NCBI GenBank assembly: GCA_019237515.1
Contig: JAFAGX010000046.1
Location: forward strand, 1 to 5,735
Direction of reading: 5' to 3'
Length of the DNA stretch: 5,735 nucleotides
Origin: Acidobacteriaceae bacterium
Lineage (GTDB): Bacteria; Acidobacteriota; Terriglobia; Terriglobales; SbA1
Shown here: positions 1 through 5,735 of the stretch, in pieces
How the letters are laid out: each line of letters starts with the position of its first letter
How positions within the stretch are numbered: the stretch's first letter is position 1
Position numbers and translations under genes: made by a program
Notes under the pieces: model-generated
What the model was told of the DNA's origin: nothing
Seen by the model: only the letters and a program-made list of their open reading frames with translations
The model's database searches: none

Positions 1-50
1 CCGCACTTGGAGAATGGCTTCGAGTCCACGATCTGCAATAATGTTTCTCG

Positions 51-1343
51 ATGGCAACTTTCCCGCCAGTTGATGAGCAACTCGCGTATATAAAAAAAGG
101 CGCGGCTGAACTTATCCGCGAAGACGAGCTCCGCGCAAAACTCGAGAAGTCCCGCGCGTCCGGCAAACCCCTACGTGTGAAGCTTGGCATGGACCCGACC
201 GCTCCCGACTTGCACCTGGGTCACACGGTGATTCTGCGCAAGCTGAAACACTTTCAAGATCTCGGGCACACGGCGATTTTCCTGATCGGCGATTTTACCG
301 GCATGATCGGCGACCCCACGGGACGCTCCGTCACTCGCCCGCCGCTCAGTCCGGAAGCAATCAAGCGCAATGCCGAAACTTACATGGCGCAGGTACACAA
401 GATCCTTTCTAAGGATGGAACTGAAGTTCGATTCAACAGTGAATGGTTCGACAAAGTGAAGTCAGCCGATTGGATCCGCTTGGCCGCAAAATTCACCGTC
501 TCCCAGATGCTCGAGCGCGAGGACTTCCATCAACGCTTTCAGCAAGAAAAACCGATCGCGCTGCACGAACTCCTCTATCCGTTAGCGCAGGGCTTCGACT
601 CCGTTGCGCTGCACGCTGATGTCGAACTCGGGGGCACTGATCAGAAATTCAATCTGCTGGTTGGGCGCGAAATGCAGCGTGGCTATGGCCAAGACGCCCA
701 GGTAGTGCTGACCACACCGATTCTCGAAGGCTGGCGCGCGGGCGCCGAGAAAATGTCGAAGTCGCTGGATAATGCCATCGGCATCAAGGAAGCTCCGCTC
801 GAGATGTATGGCAAGCTGATGGCGGTTTCTGACGACAAGATGTGGAAGTACTACGAACTGCTCACCGATCTGTCGGCAAACGAGATCGGGAATATGAAGC
901 GGGAAGCGCATCCCATGCAAGCCAAAAAAGATTTGGCTCGCCGGATCGTCACCGACTTCCATTCCGCTGACTCCGCCGCCAAAGCCGCCGAAGACTGGGC
1001 AAAACAATTTCAAGAGGATAGATTACCGAGCACCGCTGATCTAGCGCTAGTCTCGCTGCGAAAGGTGAATGCCGCTAAGGATCTTTTACAGACGGATACA
1101 GCCTCATACTTTGCGCTTGACGATCCCAAGTTGCCGAACATCAGACTTGTGTGGTTCGACAAACTATTAGTCGAGGCTGGTATGGTTTCATCGCGAACTG
1201 AAGGCGCTCGCAAGATTGACGCGAACTCCGTCCAAGCCGATGGATACAAAGTTCTTCGACCACTCGTCACGATATTGCTGAATTCTGAGAAGGTCGTGCG
1301 GCTCGGCAAGAAGATGAAGAGAGTTGCTGTGACCGAGCCCTAG
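51..1343 (+). CDS. tyrS: Tyrosine--tRNA ligase (tyrosyl-tRNA synthetase), complete
   Basis: This cytoplasmic class I aminoacyl-tRNA synthetase activates tyrosine with ATP and charges tRNA-Tyr. The 430-residue product shows the class signatures in order: HLGH (the HIGH motif) at residues 55-58, the glycine-rich [14 protein letters not shown] at 80-93, YPLAQGFDS at 176-184, the tyrosine-pocket stretch [10 protein letters not shown] at 192-201, and KMSKS at 234-238. The last part, about 367-401 ([21 protein letters not shown]), fits the S4-like tRNA-binding domain. Length matches the bacterial family (about 400-430). The [10 protein letters not shown] text after GGTDQ suggests the TyrZ-like branch rather than the E. 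coli-like one; this is from memory. An in-frame TAA at 39-41 confines the start to ATG 51. No clear Shine-Dalgarno precedes it, so translation may be leaderless or coupled to an upstream gene. It converges on the ABC exporter gene. Function is very secure; the branch assignment is less so. Confidence 0.97.
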   Translation: MATFPPVDEQLAYIKKGAAELIREDELRAKLEKSRASGKPLRVKLGMDPTAPDLHLGHTVILRKLKHFQDLGHTAIFLIGDFTGMIGDPTGRSVTRPPLSPEAIKRNAETYMAQVHKILSKDGTEVRFNSEWFDKVKSADWIRLAAKFTVSQMLEREDFHQRFQQEKPIALHELLYPLAQGFDSVALHADVELGGTDQKFNLLVGREMQRGYGQDAQVVLTTPILEGWRAGAEKMSKSLDNAIGIKEAPLEMYGKLMAVSDDKMWKYYELLTDLSANEIGNMKREAHPMQAKKDLARRIVTDFHSADSAAKAAEDWAKQFQEDRLPSTADLALVSLRKVNAAKDLLQTDTASYFALDDPKLPNIRLVWFDKLLVEAGMVSSRTEGARKIDANSVQADGYKVLRPLVTILLNSEKVVRLGKKMKRVAVTEP

Positions 1344-1352
1344 TTCCTCAAT

Positions 1353-1413
1353 TGTCATCCTGAGCGAAGCAGCGCGAGCCGCTTGCGGATCGTGCCGCGT
1401 AGTCCAAGGATCT
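1353..1413. repeat. REP-like dispersed intergenic repeat (CATCCTGAGCGAAGC...AAGGATCT type)
   Basis: The spacer between the convergent tyrS and ABC exporter genes is almost filled by an element that opens with TGTCATCCTGAGCGAAGC and closes with CCAAGGATCT. The ends are complementary (ATCCT at 1357-1361 with AGGAT at 1407-1411), and a GC-rich interior contains CCG-CTTG-CGG, so a folded transcript is possible. I recall the same opening and closing words as a common intergenic repeat in Acidobacteria and some other environmental bacteria. Only one copy lies in this window, so repetition is inferred, not observed. It begins 9 bases after the tyrS stop, where it could also act as a transcript end or a 3' stabiliser. 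The exact right boundary is uncertain and may reach about 1420. Confidence 0.6.
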
Positions 1414-1448
1414 CCGCATTTCCAACGGCCACTGCCGCAATCATCCGG

Positions 1449-3221
1449 TTAGATTCCCGCGGCCTGCGCCAGTCCCCCAACCGACTCCTTCATGTCCACC
1501 AACTCCCCTTGCTCCAGCACCAGAATGATATTGCAACTCCGCAACGTGTGCAGCCGGTGGGCGATCATAAAAGTGGTCCTCCCCTGCATTAATTTTTCCG
1601 TGGCTTCGAGAATTGAATTCTCGGTTTGCAGATCCACCGAACTCGTCGGCTCGTCCATGATCAAGATTGGGCTATTGCGCAGGAAAGCACGGGCCAGAGA
1701 AATTCGTTGACGCTCACCACCCGAGAGGCCGGCACCGCGCTCGCCGGCAAGCGTTTCATACTGCCGGGGCATTTTCAGAATAAATTCGTGGGCGCACGCT
1801 GACGTGGCCGCGGCGATGATCTCATCATCGTCGGCGTCCGGTTTTCCGTAAGCGATGTTCTCAGCCAGACTGGCATCGAACAGCACCGGTTCCTGCAGCA
1901 CGACGCCGAATTGACGCCGCAAATCGGAAATCCGGTACTCGCGCAAATCCACTCCATCCAGGAGCACCTGACCGTGAGTCGGATCATAGAAGCGCATAAT
2001 CAAGTTGAGCAGCGTGGTCTTGCCCGCTCCCGTGGCGCCCACGATTCCTACACGCGAGCCCGCCGGTATACTGAGAGAGATGTTGTTCAATCCCCGTCCG
2101 CTCTCGCCGTACTCAAACGAGACATTACGAAATTCGAAGCTCCCTTGAGCGCGCGCCAAAGCAAGAGCACACGGACTCTCCGCGATCTCAGGCTCCTGAT
2201 CCAGCAAAACGAACGTGCGCTCCAGGCTTGCGACCCACGTCTGCAGATCTGTGATTTTTGTGCTCACGAGCTGTAACGGCTGATACATTTGCGCGATATA
2301 GGCCATTACCACCAACAGTGATCCGACGGTCAGTATCCCGGCCTGCACGTGCTGAACGCCGATGTACAGTGCCGTGGCTGTGCCTCCCGCAATGGTCAGC
2401 CCGATCAGCGTATTGAAATTAGCTTGCGCCATCGCGAGCTTCACCTGCTTGTCAAGCCGTTTGTCCGATCGCCGGACAAAACGCCGATGTTCGCGGTCTT
2501 CTTGTCCAAATGCCTTAATGACGCGAATGCAGCCCAATACTTCCTGGATCACCGACATGGCGCTGCTGTCCAGTTCTTTCACGCGTTGCGCCCCGAGCCG
2601 CACCCGCCGGCTACACGCCATCGTGAGTACAAACAGTATTGGTGTGACGGCCAAAGCAATAATCGCGAGCCACGGATCGATTCGGGCGGTGACATACACC
2701 ATACCCAGTAACGAAAAGACCGCGCTGACCAGCGGGATCAAGCCTTGGATGGCCACATACTGAATTGCTGGCGCATCGTGCTGAATGCGATACACCGAAT
2801 CGTTCGCGCCGTAGCGCTCGAGCAGCGAAAGTGGGAGACGCTGGACATGGTTGAGCAATCTGGCTCGAAAATCCCAAACCAGCTTTTCTCCGATATAGGT
2901 TTGCAGCCACCAACTGGCCAAACCTTGCAGATTCACGATGACTGCAATTCCTAGAACCATGCCCACGGCCCAGAGAATGGCAGCCTGAGGACGAGCCGCA
3001 GGAAAGATTTGCGTTAACAAGGAAGGCAGGGGACGGCCGCCGAGCGCACTATCCACCACGATCTTCAAGGGAACGGGATAGAGCAGTGTCAACGGAAGTG
3101 ACAAGAGGCTGAGGCCGCTGATTACGGCCAGCTGCGGCCAATAGGGACGCGACTGGCCCAGCGTACGTACCAGGACGGACAACTTCCGCGGCGGAGCTAC
3201 CGATGTCACTACTTTTGCCAA
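1449..3221 (-). CDS. ABC exporter half-transporter, fused permease and ATP-binding protein
   Basis: The 590-residue product is an inner-membrane type IV (MsbA/multidrug-like) ABC exporter subunit expected to work as a dimer, moving an unknown substrate outward with ATP. Residues 1-315 form the membrane domain, with hydrophobic segments near 33-53, 82-103, 155-178, 182-203, 268-290 and 296-314. The nucleotide-binding domain spans about 361-575: aromatic A-loop Y371, Walker A GATGAGKT 395-402, Q-loop Q443, signature LSGGERQR 499-506, Walker B ILIMDE with catalytic E524, D-loop SSVD 527-530 (SALD is commoner), and switch H555. All catalytic residues are present. The C-terminus lacks the usual G-T/S-H-x-E-L-L text and ends in a short divergent tail. 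No ATG is available: an in-frame TGA lies 7 codons upstream, so the start is TTG 3221 or the GTG four codons later. It follows the HAD gene by 81 bases. Lipid, glycan and drug substrates cannot be told apart. Confidence 0.93.
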   Translation of the reverse strand: MAKVVTSVAPPRKLSVLVRTLGQSRPYWPQLAVISGLSLLSLPLTLLYPVPLKIVVDSALGGRPLPSLLTQIFPAARPQAAILWAVGMVLGIAVIVNLQGLASWWLQTYIGEKLVWDFRARLLNHVQRLPLSLLERYGANDSVYRIQHDAPAIQYVAIQGLIPLVSAVFSLLGMVYVTARIDPWLAIIALAVTPILFVLTMACSRRVRLGAQRVKELDSSAMSVIQEVLGCIRVIKAFGQEDREHRRFVRRSDKRLDKQVKLAMAQANFNTLIGLTIAGGTATALYIGVQHVQAGILTVGSLLVVMAYIAQMYQPLQLVSTKITDLQTWVASLERTFVLLDQEPEIAESPCALALARAQGSFEFRNVSFEYGESGRGLNNISLSIPAGSRVGIVGATGAGKTTLLNLIMRFYDPTHGQVLLDGVDLREYRISDLRRQFGVVLQEPVLFDASLAENIAYGKPDADDDEIIAAATSACAHEFILKMPRQYETLAGERGAGLSGGERQRISLARAFLRNSPILIMDEPTSSVDLQTENSILEATEKLMQGRTTFMIAHRLHTLRSCNIILVLEQGELVDMKESVGGLAQAAGI

Positions 3222-3223
3222 CG

Positions 3224-3258
3224 CGAGTACCGACTCGGCTCAACATACTCGGGGTACT
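3224..3258 (-). promoter_or_regulatory. Overlapping alternative hairpins just before the ABC exporter start
   Basis: The leader in front of TTG 3221 contains a perfect 5-bp stem, CGAGT (3224-3228) with ACTCG (3233-3237), around a 4-base loop. Its left arm can instead pair with a second ACTCG at 3247-3251, and AGTACC (3226-3231) can pair with GGTACT (3253-3258). These pairings exclude each other and lie where a ribosome would bind. No ordinary Shine-Dalgarno is seen there. A translational control role is inference only; short stems like these also arise by chance. Confidence 0.25.
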
Positions 3259-3302
3259 TAGCTCACACAAGCAATTTGTATACCGCTGGGTGCCCTTGGT
3301 AC

Positions 3303-4019
3303 CTACGGGAAAAGCGCAACCAACTCGCTGCAGGAGTGACAGCAATAATCCGGGCGTAGCGCGGCCAACTCTTCAAAGCAATGGACTCCGGTGCCGACTG
3401 AAATAATCCGGGCATTTACCTGGCGCGCTGCCCGAACATCATCCGGTGTGTCCCCGATAAAACAAATTGTTGCGGGCTCCCCTAAACGTTTCCGTGCCTC
3501 CAAAACTGCACGGCCGAAGATATCCGCGCGAGCTTCACATTCATCGCCGAAGCAGCCGAACGAAAAGAAATCGCGCAGCCCGGCGGCTGAGATCTTGTGC
3601 CAGCCCACAATTTCCAAATTCCCAGAGGCTACACCGAGCAGCTTTCCTTCTTGCCGGAGTCTGCTCAGCAGGTCCGGAATACAGGGACAAACCTCCGGCC
3701 GAAGTTCTGAGCAGTTGGCGGACACCTCGCGGCAAATTGTCGCTAGCGCAGTTGGCAGACGCTCCTCAAATTCGGCGCCGGTGATTTCGCAGCGCTCCAA
3801 TGCCATTCTCAAAATGCCGATATCGGTTTTTCCGTGATACGAGAGACCCTCAATCGTAGTGTCTACACCGTACGTTTCCAGCATGGCTTGATGCAGGCCA
3901 TTCCAGTGCACCAGATCGCGTGTGACCAGCAGGGTCCCATCGATGTCGAAAATGTACGCGTCCGCGCTGAGTACCTGCAGGGCACTGGGCTTGGCATCCA
4001 ACTCACGTTCGCTCAGCAT
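3303..4019 (-). CDS. HAD-superfamily hydrolase, phosphoglycolate-phosphatase-like
   Basis: This is a predicted soluble 238-residue phosphatase of the haloacid dehalogenase superfamily. Motif I is FDIDGT at 24-29, giving nucleophile D25 and acid/base D27. Motif II is S132 in VASGN. Motif IV is GDTPDD at 189-194, supplying the Mg-binding aspartates. The roughly 80 helical residues between motifs I and II fit a C1 cap, as in phosphoglycolate phosphatase and beta-phosphoglucomutase relatives. The usual K-P-x-P lysine of motif III is absent; the equivalent stretch reads GDECEARADIF (158-168), so an arginine (R164) or K142 may serve. The tail has a cysteine cluster, CCHSC (226-230). ATG 4019 is the only good start, without an evident Shine-Dalgarno. 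It lies upstream of the ABC exporter in the same direction, suggesting co-transcription. Superfamily is secure; the substrate is unknown, so the name should stay generic. Confidence 0.9.
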   Translation of the reverse strand: MLSERELDAKPSALQVLSADAYIFDIDGTLLVTRDLVHWNGLHQAMLETYGVDTTIEGLSYHGKTDIGILRMALERCEITGAEFEERLPTALATICREVSANCSELRPEVCPCIPDLLSRLRQEGKLLGVASGNLEIVGWHKISAAGLRDFFSFGCFGDECEARADIFGRAVLEARKRLGEPATICFIGDTPDDVRAARQVNARIISVGTGVHCFEELAALRPDYCCHSCSELVALFP

Positions 4020-4134
4020 GAGAATGTCAGTTATTGGATGCGCAACTCACAATTCCAGAACGAAATCGGCCGAGAAATGCAGCCAATGCTCTCTTCTGCC
4101 GTTTGATCACAGCGTCGAATCCGCAGACAGGCGG

Positions 4135-4163
4135 TTGACAGCACCGACCTATACGCGTAGGTT
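4135..4163 (+). promoter_or_regulatory. Putative sigma70-type promoter for the membrane protein gene
   Basis: A perfect -35 hexamer TTGACA (4135-4140) is followed after exactly 17 bases by TAGGTT (4158-4163), a three-of-six match to the -10 consensus. Transcription would start near 4170, shortly before the candidate ATG codons at 4185, 4197 and 4203. It lies in the divergent spacer and points at the downstream gene, which supports it. The -10 is weak and there is no experimental evidence. Confidence 0.5.
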
Positions 4164-4189
4164 TTGCGGCAGTGGTCACACCCAATGCT

Positions 4190-4196
4190 GGATGAG
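4190..4196 (+). promoter_or_regulatory. Ribosome binding site candidate deciding the start at 4203
   Basis: GGATGAG lies six bases before ATG 4203 and is the best purine-rich, anti-Shine-Dalgarno-like stretch in this leader. It favours the third of three in-frame ATG codons (4185, 4197, 4203). The match is partial, and ATG 4197 could use the GGA part with shorter spacing. Confidence 0.35.
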
Positions 4197-4202
4197 ATGA
4201 CA

Positions 4203-4697
4203 ATGCGCGTGGCGATCCGAACGACAGCGCGAATCTCGTTCGCCGTATTCCTGGGTGCTTTTCTCGGAAATGCGCTTTACCGCCTTGTGCCCGTTGCGCC
4301 TACGCGCTGGCTGATGGCAAACAAAGATGGGTTTGTTTTGGGTTTTGCTGTATCGCACACAGTACACCTTGCGTTCATTCTTACCCTAGTGGTTGCAATC
4401 GGACGAGAGCACGCTTTGAAAGGAACCATGGTCGTCGCGTTCACGACCGGGCTCCTGTTTATCTATGCTCTGGCTGCTCGCGTTCTGTTTCGCCCTCTCC
4501 CACTCTCGTCATCACGTTTTGAGGCGCTGGCGCACTGGTATTTGATGGCTCTTTTCGCGGTCAGCTTCACGCGACACGCGGTAATCAGACCCCTTTTCTA
4601 CACTCCTTTTGTTCTGGTCGCCATCACAGCTCTGGGCCTGAGGATCGCGGCTGCTATTCGTTCAAAAAAGGCGCAAGTCTTAGGGGTAAACGCATAG
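4203..4697 (+). CDS. Small multi-pass membrane protein of unknown function, possible heme-binding (ferric-reductase-like) fold
   Basis: I do not recognise a named family with certainty. From ATG 4203 the product has 164 residues, is very hydrophobic, and shows about five membrane segments near residues 9-27, 44-67, 75-95, 108-125 and 132-152, with a basic C-terminal tail. Histidines sit in or at the helices: H52 and H55 (SHTVHLAF) in the second, H111 (AHWYLM) and H125 in the fourth. The text NKDGFVLGFAVSHTVHL resembles the N-R-R-x-x-G-L-x-F-A-x-x-H motif of small MsrQ/ferric-reductase-like proteins, where helix histidines bind heme; this comparison is from memory and tentative. The frame is open upstream to TTG 4164, but that codon abuts the predicted -10 box, so a later ATG is preferred; 4185 and 4197 remain possible. 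It is transcribed divergently from the HAD gene and towards the dehydrogenase, so it looks monocistronic. Confidence 0.8.
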   Translation: MRVAIRTTARISFAVFLGAFLGNALYRLVPVAPTRWLMANKDGFVLGFAVSHTVHLAFILTLVVAIGREHALKGTMVVAFTTGLLFIYALAARVLFRPLPLSSSRFEALAHWYLMALFAVSFTRHAVIRPLFYTPFVLVAITALGLRIAAAIRSKKAQVLGVNA

Positions 4698-4707
4698 GGT
4701 TCACCTC

Positions 4708-4724
4708 CCGACTCTTTTAGTCGG
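4708..4724. terminator. Inverted repeat between convergent genes, possible bidirectional terminator
   Basis: CCGACT (4708-4713) and AGTCGG (4719-4724) form a perfect 6-bp stem around the loop CTTTT, midway in the 41-base spacer between the plus-strand membrane gene and the minus-strand dehydrogenase. The position fits a shared terminator. Neither strand has a T-run after the stem, so it is not a canonical intrinsic terminator and may only mark a 3' end. Confidence 0.45.
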
Positions 4725-4738
4725 CAGTTCTCGCACTC

Positions 4739-5735
4739 TCAGTTGAACGGTACACCCGTTTTCGCTGAAACATCGCGCAGTTCCTCGATAACCGCGGGCA
4801 GCAAGGGTACGCCCTTGTTCTGTCGTTCCTGTTCGGATTGCCGTTCTGGATCGCCCGGAATGACCACTCCGCTTGTGCCCGGTGCGGGTTTCGTAGCACG
4901 GAAGACGCGAACATACTCATCCATCTGGCCCTTGAAGTCGTCAGGATCAATAAACCCATCGATCCGCATCGCGCCAAAGAAATGGCCGATGCCCCTGCCA
5001 ACACTGCGGGTTGGGATTTCGATTTCCTGCCGAAGAGCGAATGGTGGAGCAAACGGTCCCCAGTTTGCGCCACTTAAAACGCAACACAATATATCGACCA
5101 TTACCGCCAGGCAGTAACCTTTATGTCCACCGTGCTCTCGGTCAGATCCGAGCGGGAGGAGCGCTCCACCTTCGATCATCTCTTCCGGCTTGGTTGTAAC
5201 AGCACCATAGCCGTTGATTGCCCAACCGGAAGGGATCGGAATGCCTTTCCGCTTAGCGATCTCAATCTTTCCATAGGCGACGGCGCTGGTAGCCATGTCG
5301 ATCACGATAGGCGGCTCGTGTTTTCCTGGGAAGCCGATGGCGATCGGGTTCGTCCCGAGCATACGCTCCGCTCCCCACAGGGGTGCGACCAGCTTGGTTG
5401 AATTCGTCATCGCCCATCCAATTAGGCCGCGTTCCAGAGCCTTAAGAACGTAATAGCCTGCGATTCCGAAATGGTTCGTGTTGCATACGCTTACCCACCC
5501 GGAGCCCGCCTTTTCAGCCAGGTCCATTGCGATGCGATTGCTTATTGGACCAACAACCAGTCCCAGGCCATTGTCGCCATTGACCGTCGCCGTGCTCGAA
5601 GTCGAGCGAACGATCTCAACGTTGGGTTTTGGATTCACCCCTCCTTCACTCAACATTTCGAAATAGCTATGCAGCCGAGCTATGCCGTGTGAGTCGATGC
5701 CTCGAAGGTCGGCGCAAGCGAGCACATCGGCAGCC
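4739..5735 (-). CDS. Malate/L-lactate dehydrogenase family (Ldh_2) NAD(P)-dependent oxidoreductase, N-terminus cut by window edge
   Basis: The product belongs to the Ldh_2 family, whose members (ureidoglycolate, sulfolactate, malate and lactate dehydrogenases, piperideine-2-carboxylate reductase) interconvert 2-hydroxy or amino acids and 2-oxo acids with NAD(P). The reading frame runs on to the right edge as AADVLACADLRGIDSHG; the GTG at 5725 is an internal valine, so the real start lies beyond 5735 and roughly 30-40 residues are missing. Counting from that GTG, visible signatures are SHG with the catalytic-type histidine (12-14), NTNHFG (82-87), GTNPIAIGFP (124-133), DMATS (143-147) and GGHKGY (199-204). 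The C-terminal PGDPER motif typical of the family is present, and the gene ends at TGA 4739-4741 without damage. Family is secure; the substrate cannot be chosen from this segment or from its neighbours, which are unrelated. Confidence 0.93.
   Translation of the reverse strand, partial: AADVLACADLRGIDSHGIARLHSYFEMLSEGGVNPKPNVEIVRSTSSTATVNGDNGLGLVVGPISNRIAMDLAEKAGSGWVSVCNTNHFGIAGYYVLKALERGLIGWAMTNSTKLVAPLWGAERMLGTNPIAIGFPGKHEPPIVIDMATSAVAYGKIEIAKRKGIPIPSGWAINGYGAVTTKPEEMIEGGALLPLGSDREHGGHKGYCLAVMVDILCCVLSGANWGPFAPPFALRQEIEIPTRSVGRGIGHFFGAMRIDGFIDPDDFKGQMDEYVRVFRATKPAPGTSGVVIPGDPERQSEQERQNKGVPLLPAVIEELRDVSAKTGVPFN

Noticed and set aside
582..1013. 143-codon minus-strand open frame inside tyrS
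   Set aside because: It is antisense to the conserved core of tyrS; the translation matches no family and reflects the codon pattern of the real gene.
2349..2763. Two overlapping plus-strand frames (120 and 133 codons) inside the ABC exporter
   Set aside because: The exporter frame has continuous family signatures across this region; these are shadows without recognisable domains.
3049..3345. 98-codon minus-strand frame spanning the HAD/ABC gap, considered as a small gene or frameshifted N-terminus of the exporter
   Set aside because: The exporter is full length without it, and the frame overlaps both neighbours with a translation that looks like out-of-frame ABC and HAD sequence.
3391..3837. 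148-codon plus-strand open frame inside the HAD gene
   Set aside because: It is antisense to the HAD catalytic core, with a serine/arginine-rich low-complexity translation typical of a shadow frame.
4066..4073. Palindrome TCGGCCGA in the divergent spacer as an operator
   Set aside because: Eight self-complementary bases are expected by chance, with no second copy or regulator gene nearby.
4150..4155. TATACG as the -10 box for the TTGACA at 4135
   Set aside because: The spacer would be only 9 bases; TAGGTT at 17 bases fits far better.

Overview
The window reads as ordinary chromosomal DNA of a free-living, moderately G+C-rich bacterium. It holds five protein genes in a dense layout and no RNA genes, CRISPR array, insertion sequence or phage genes that I can see. 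My best guess at the lineage is Acidobacteriota (Terriglobia/Koribacter-like). This rests mainly on the spacer after the first gene, which begins TGTCATCCTGAGCGAAGC and ends CCAAGGATCTC. I recall that layout from dispersed intergenic repeats in acidobacterial genomes. The assignment is an inference from memory, not a search result.

Layout: (1) 51-1343, plus strand, a complete tyrosyl-tRNA synthetase (tyrS). (2) 1344-1448, a short spacer between convergent genes holding the REP-like repeat. (3) 1449-3221, minus strand, a complete half-size ABC exporter with a fused membrane domain and ATPase. (4) 3303-4019, minus strand, a HAD-superfamily hydrolase lying 81 bases upstream of the exporter in the same direction, so the two may be co-transcribed (HAD first). 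(5) 4020-4202, a divergent spacer holding a good sigma70-type promoter for the plus-strand gene. (6) 4203-4697, plus strand, a small multi-pass membrane protein of unknown function with histidines in or near its helices. (7) 4698-4738, a 41-base convergent spacer with a perfect 6-bp inverted repeat. (8) 4739 to the right edge, minus strand, a malate/L-lactate dehydrogenase family (Ldh_2) oxidoreductase whose N-terminus lies outside the window.

The genes do not form one obvious pathway. TyrS is translation housekeeping. The HAD hydrolase plus ABC exporter are the only likely operon, and their substrates cannot be read from sequence. The membrane protein and the dehydrogenase are transcribed towards each other and look independent. 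No stretch over 300 bases lacks a gene. I found no convincing undescribed system. The points most worth a second look are the dispersed repeat, the histidine-bearing membrane protein, and the TTG start with mutually exclusive hairpins in front of the ABC exporter.
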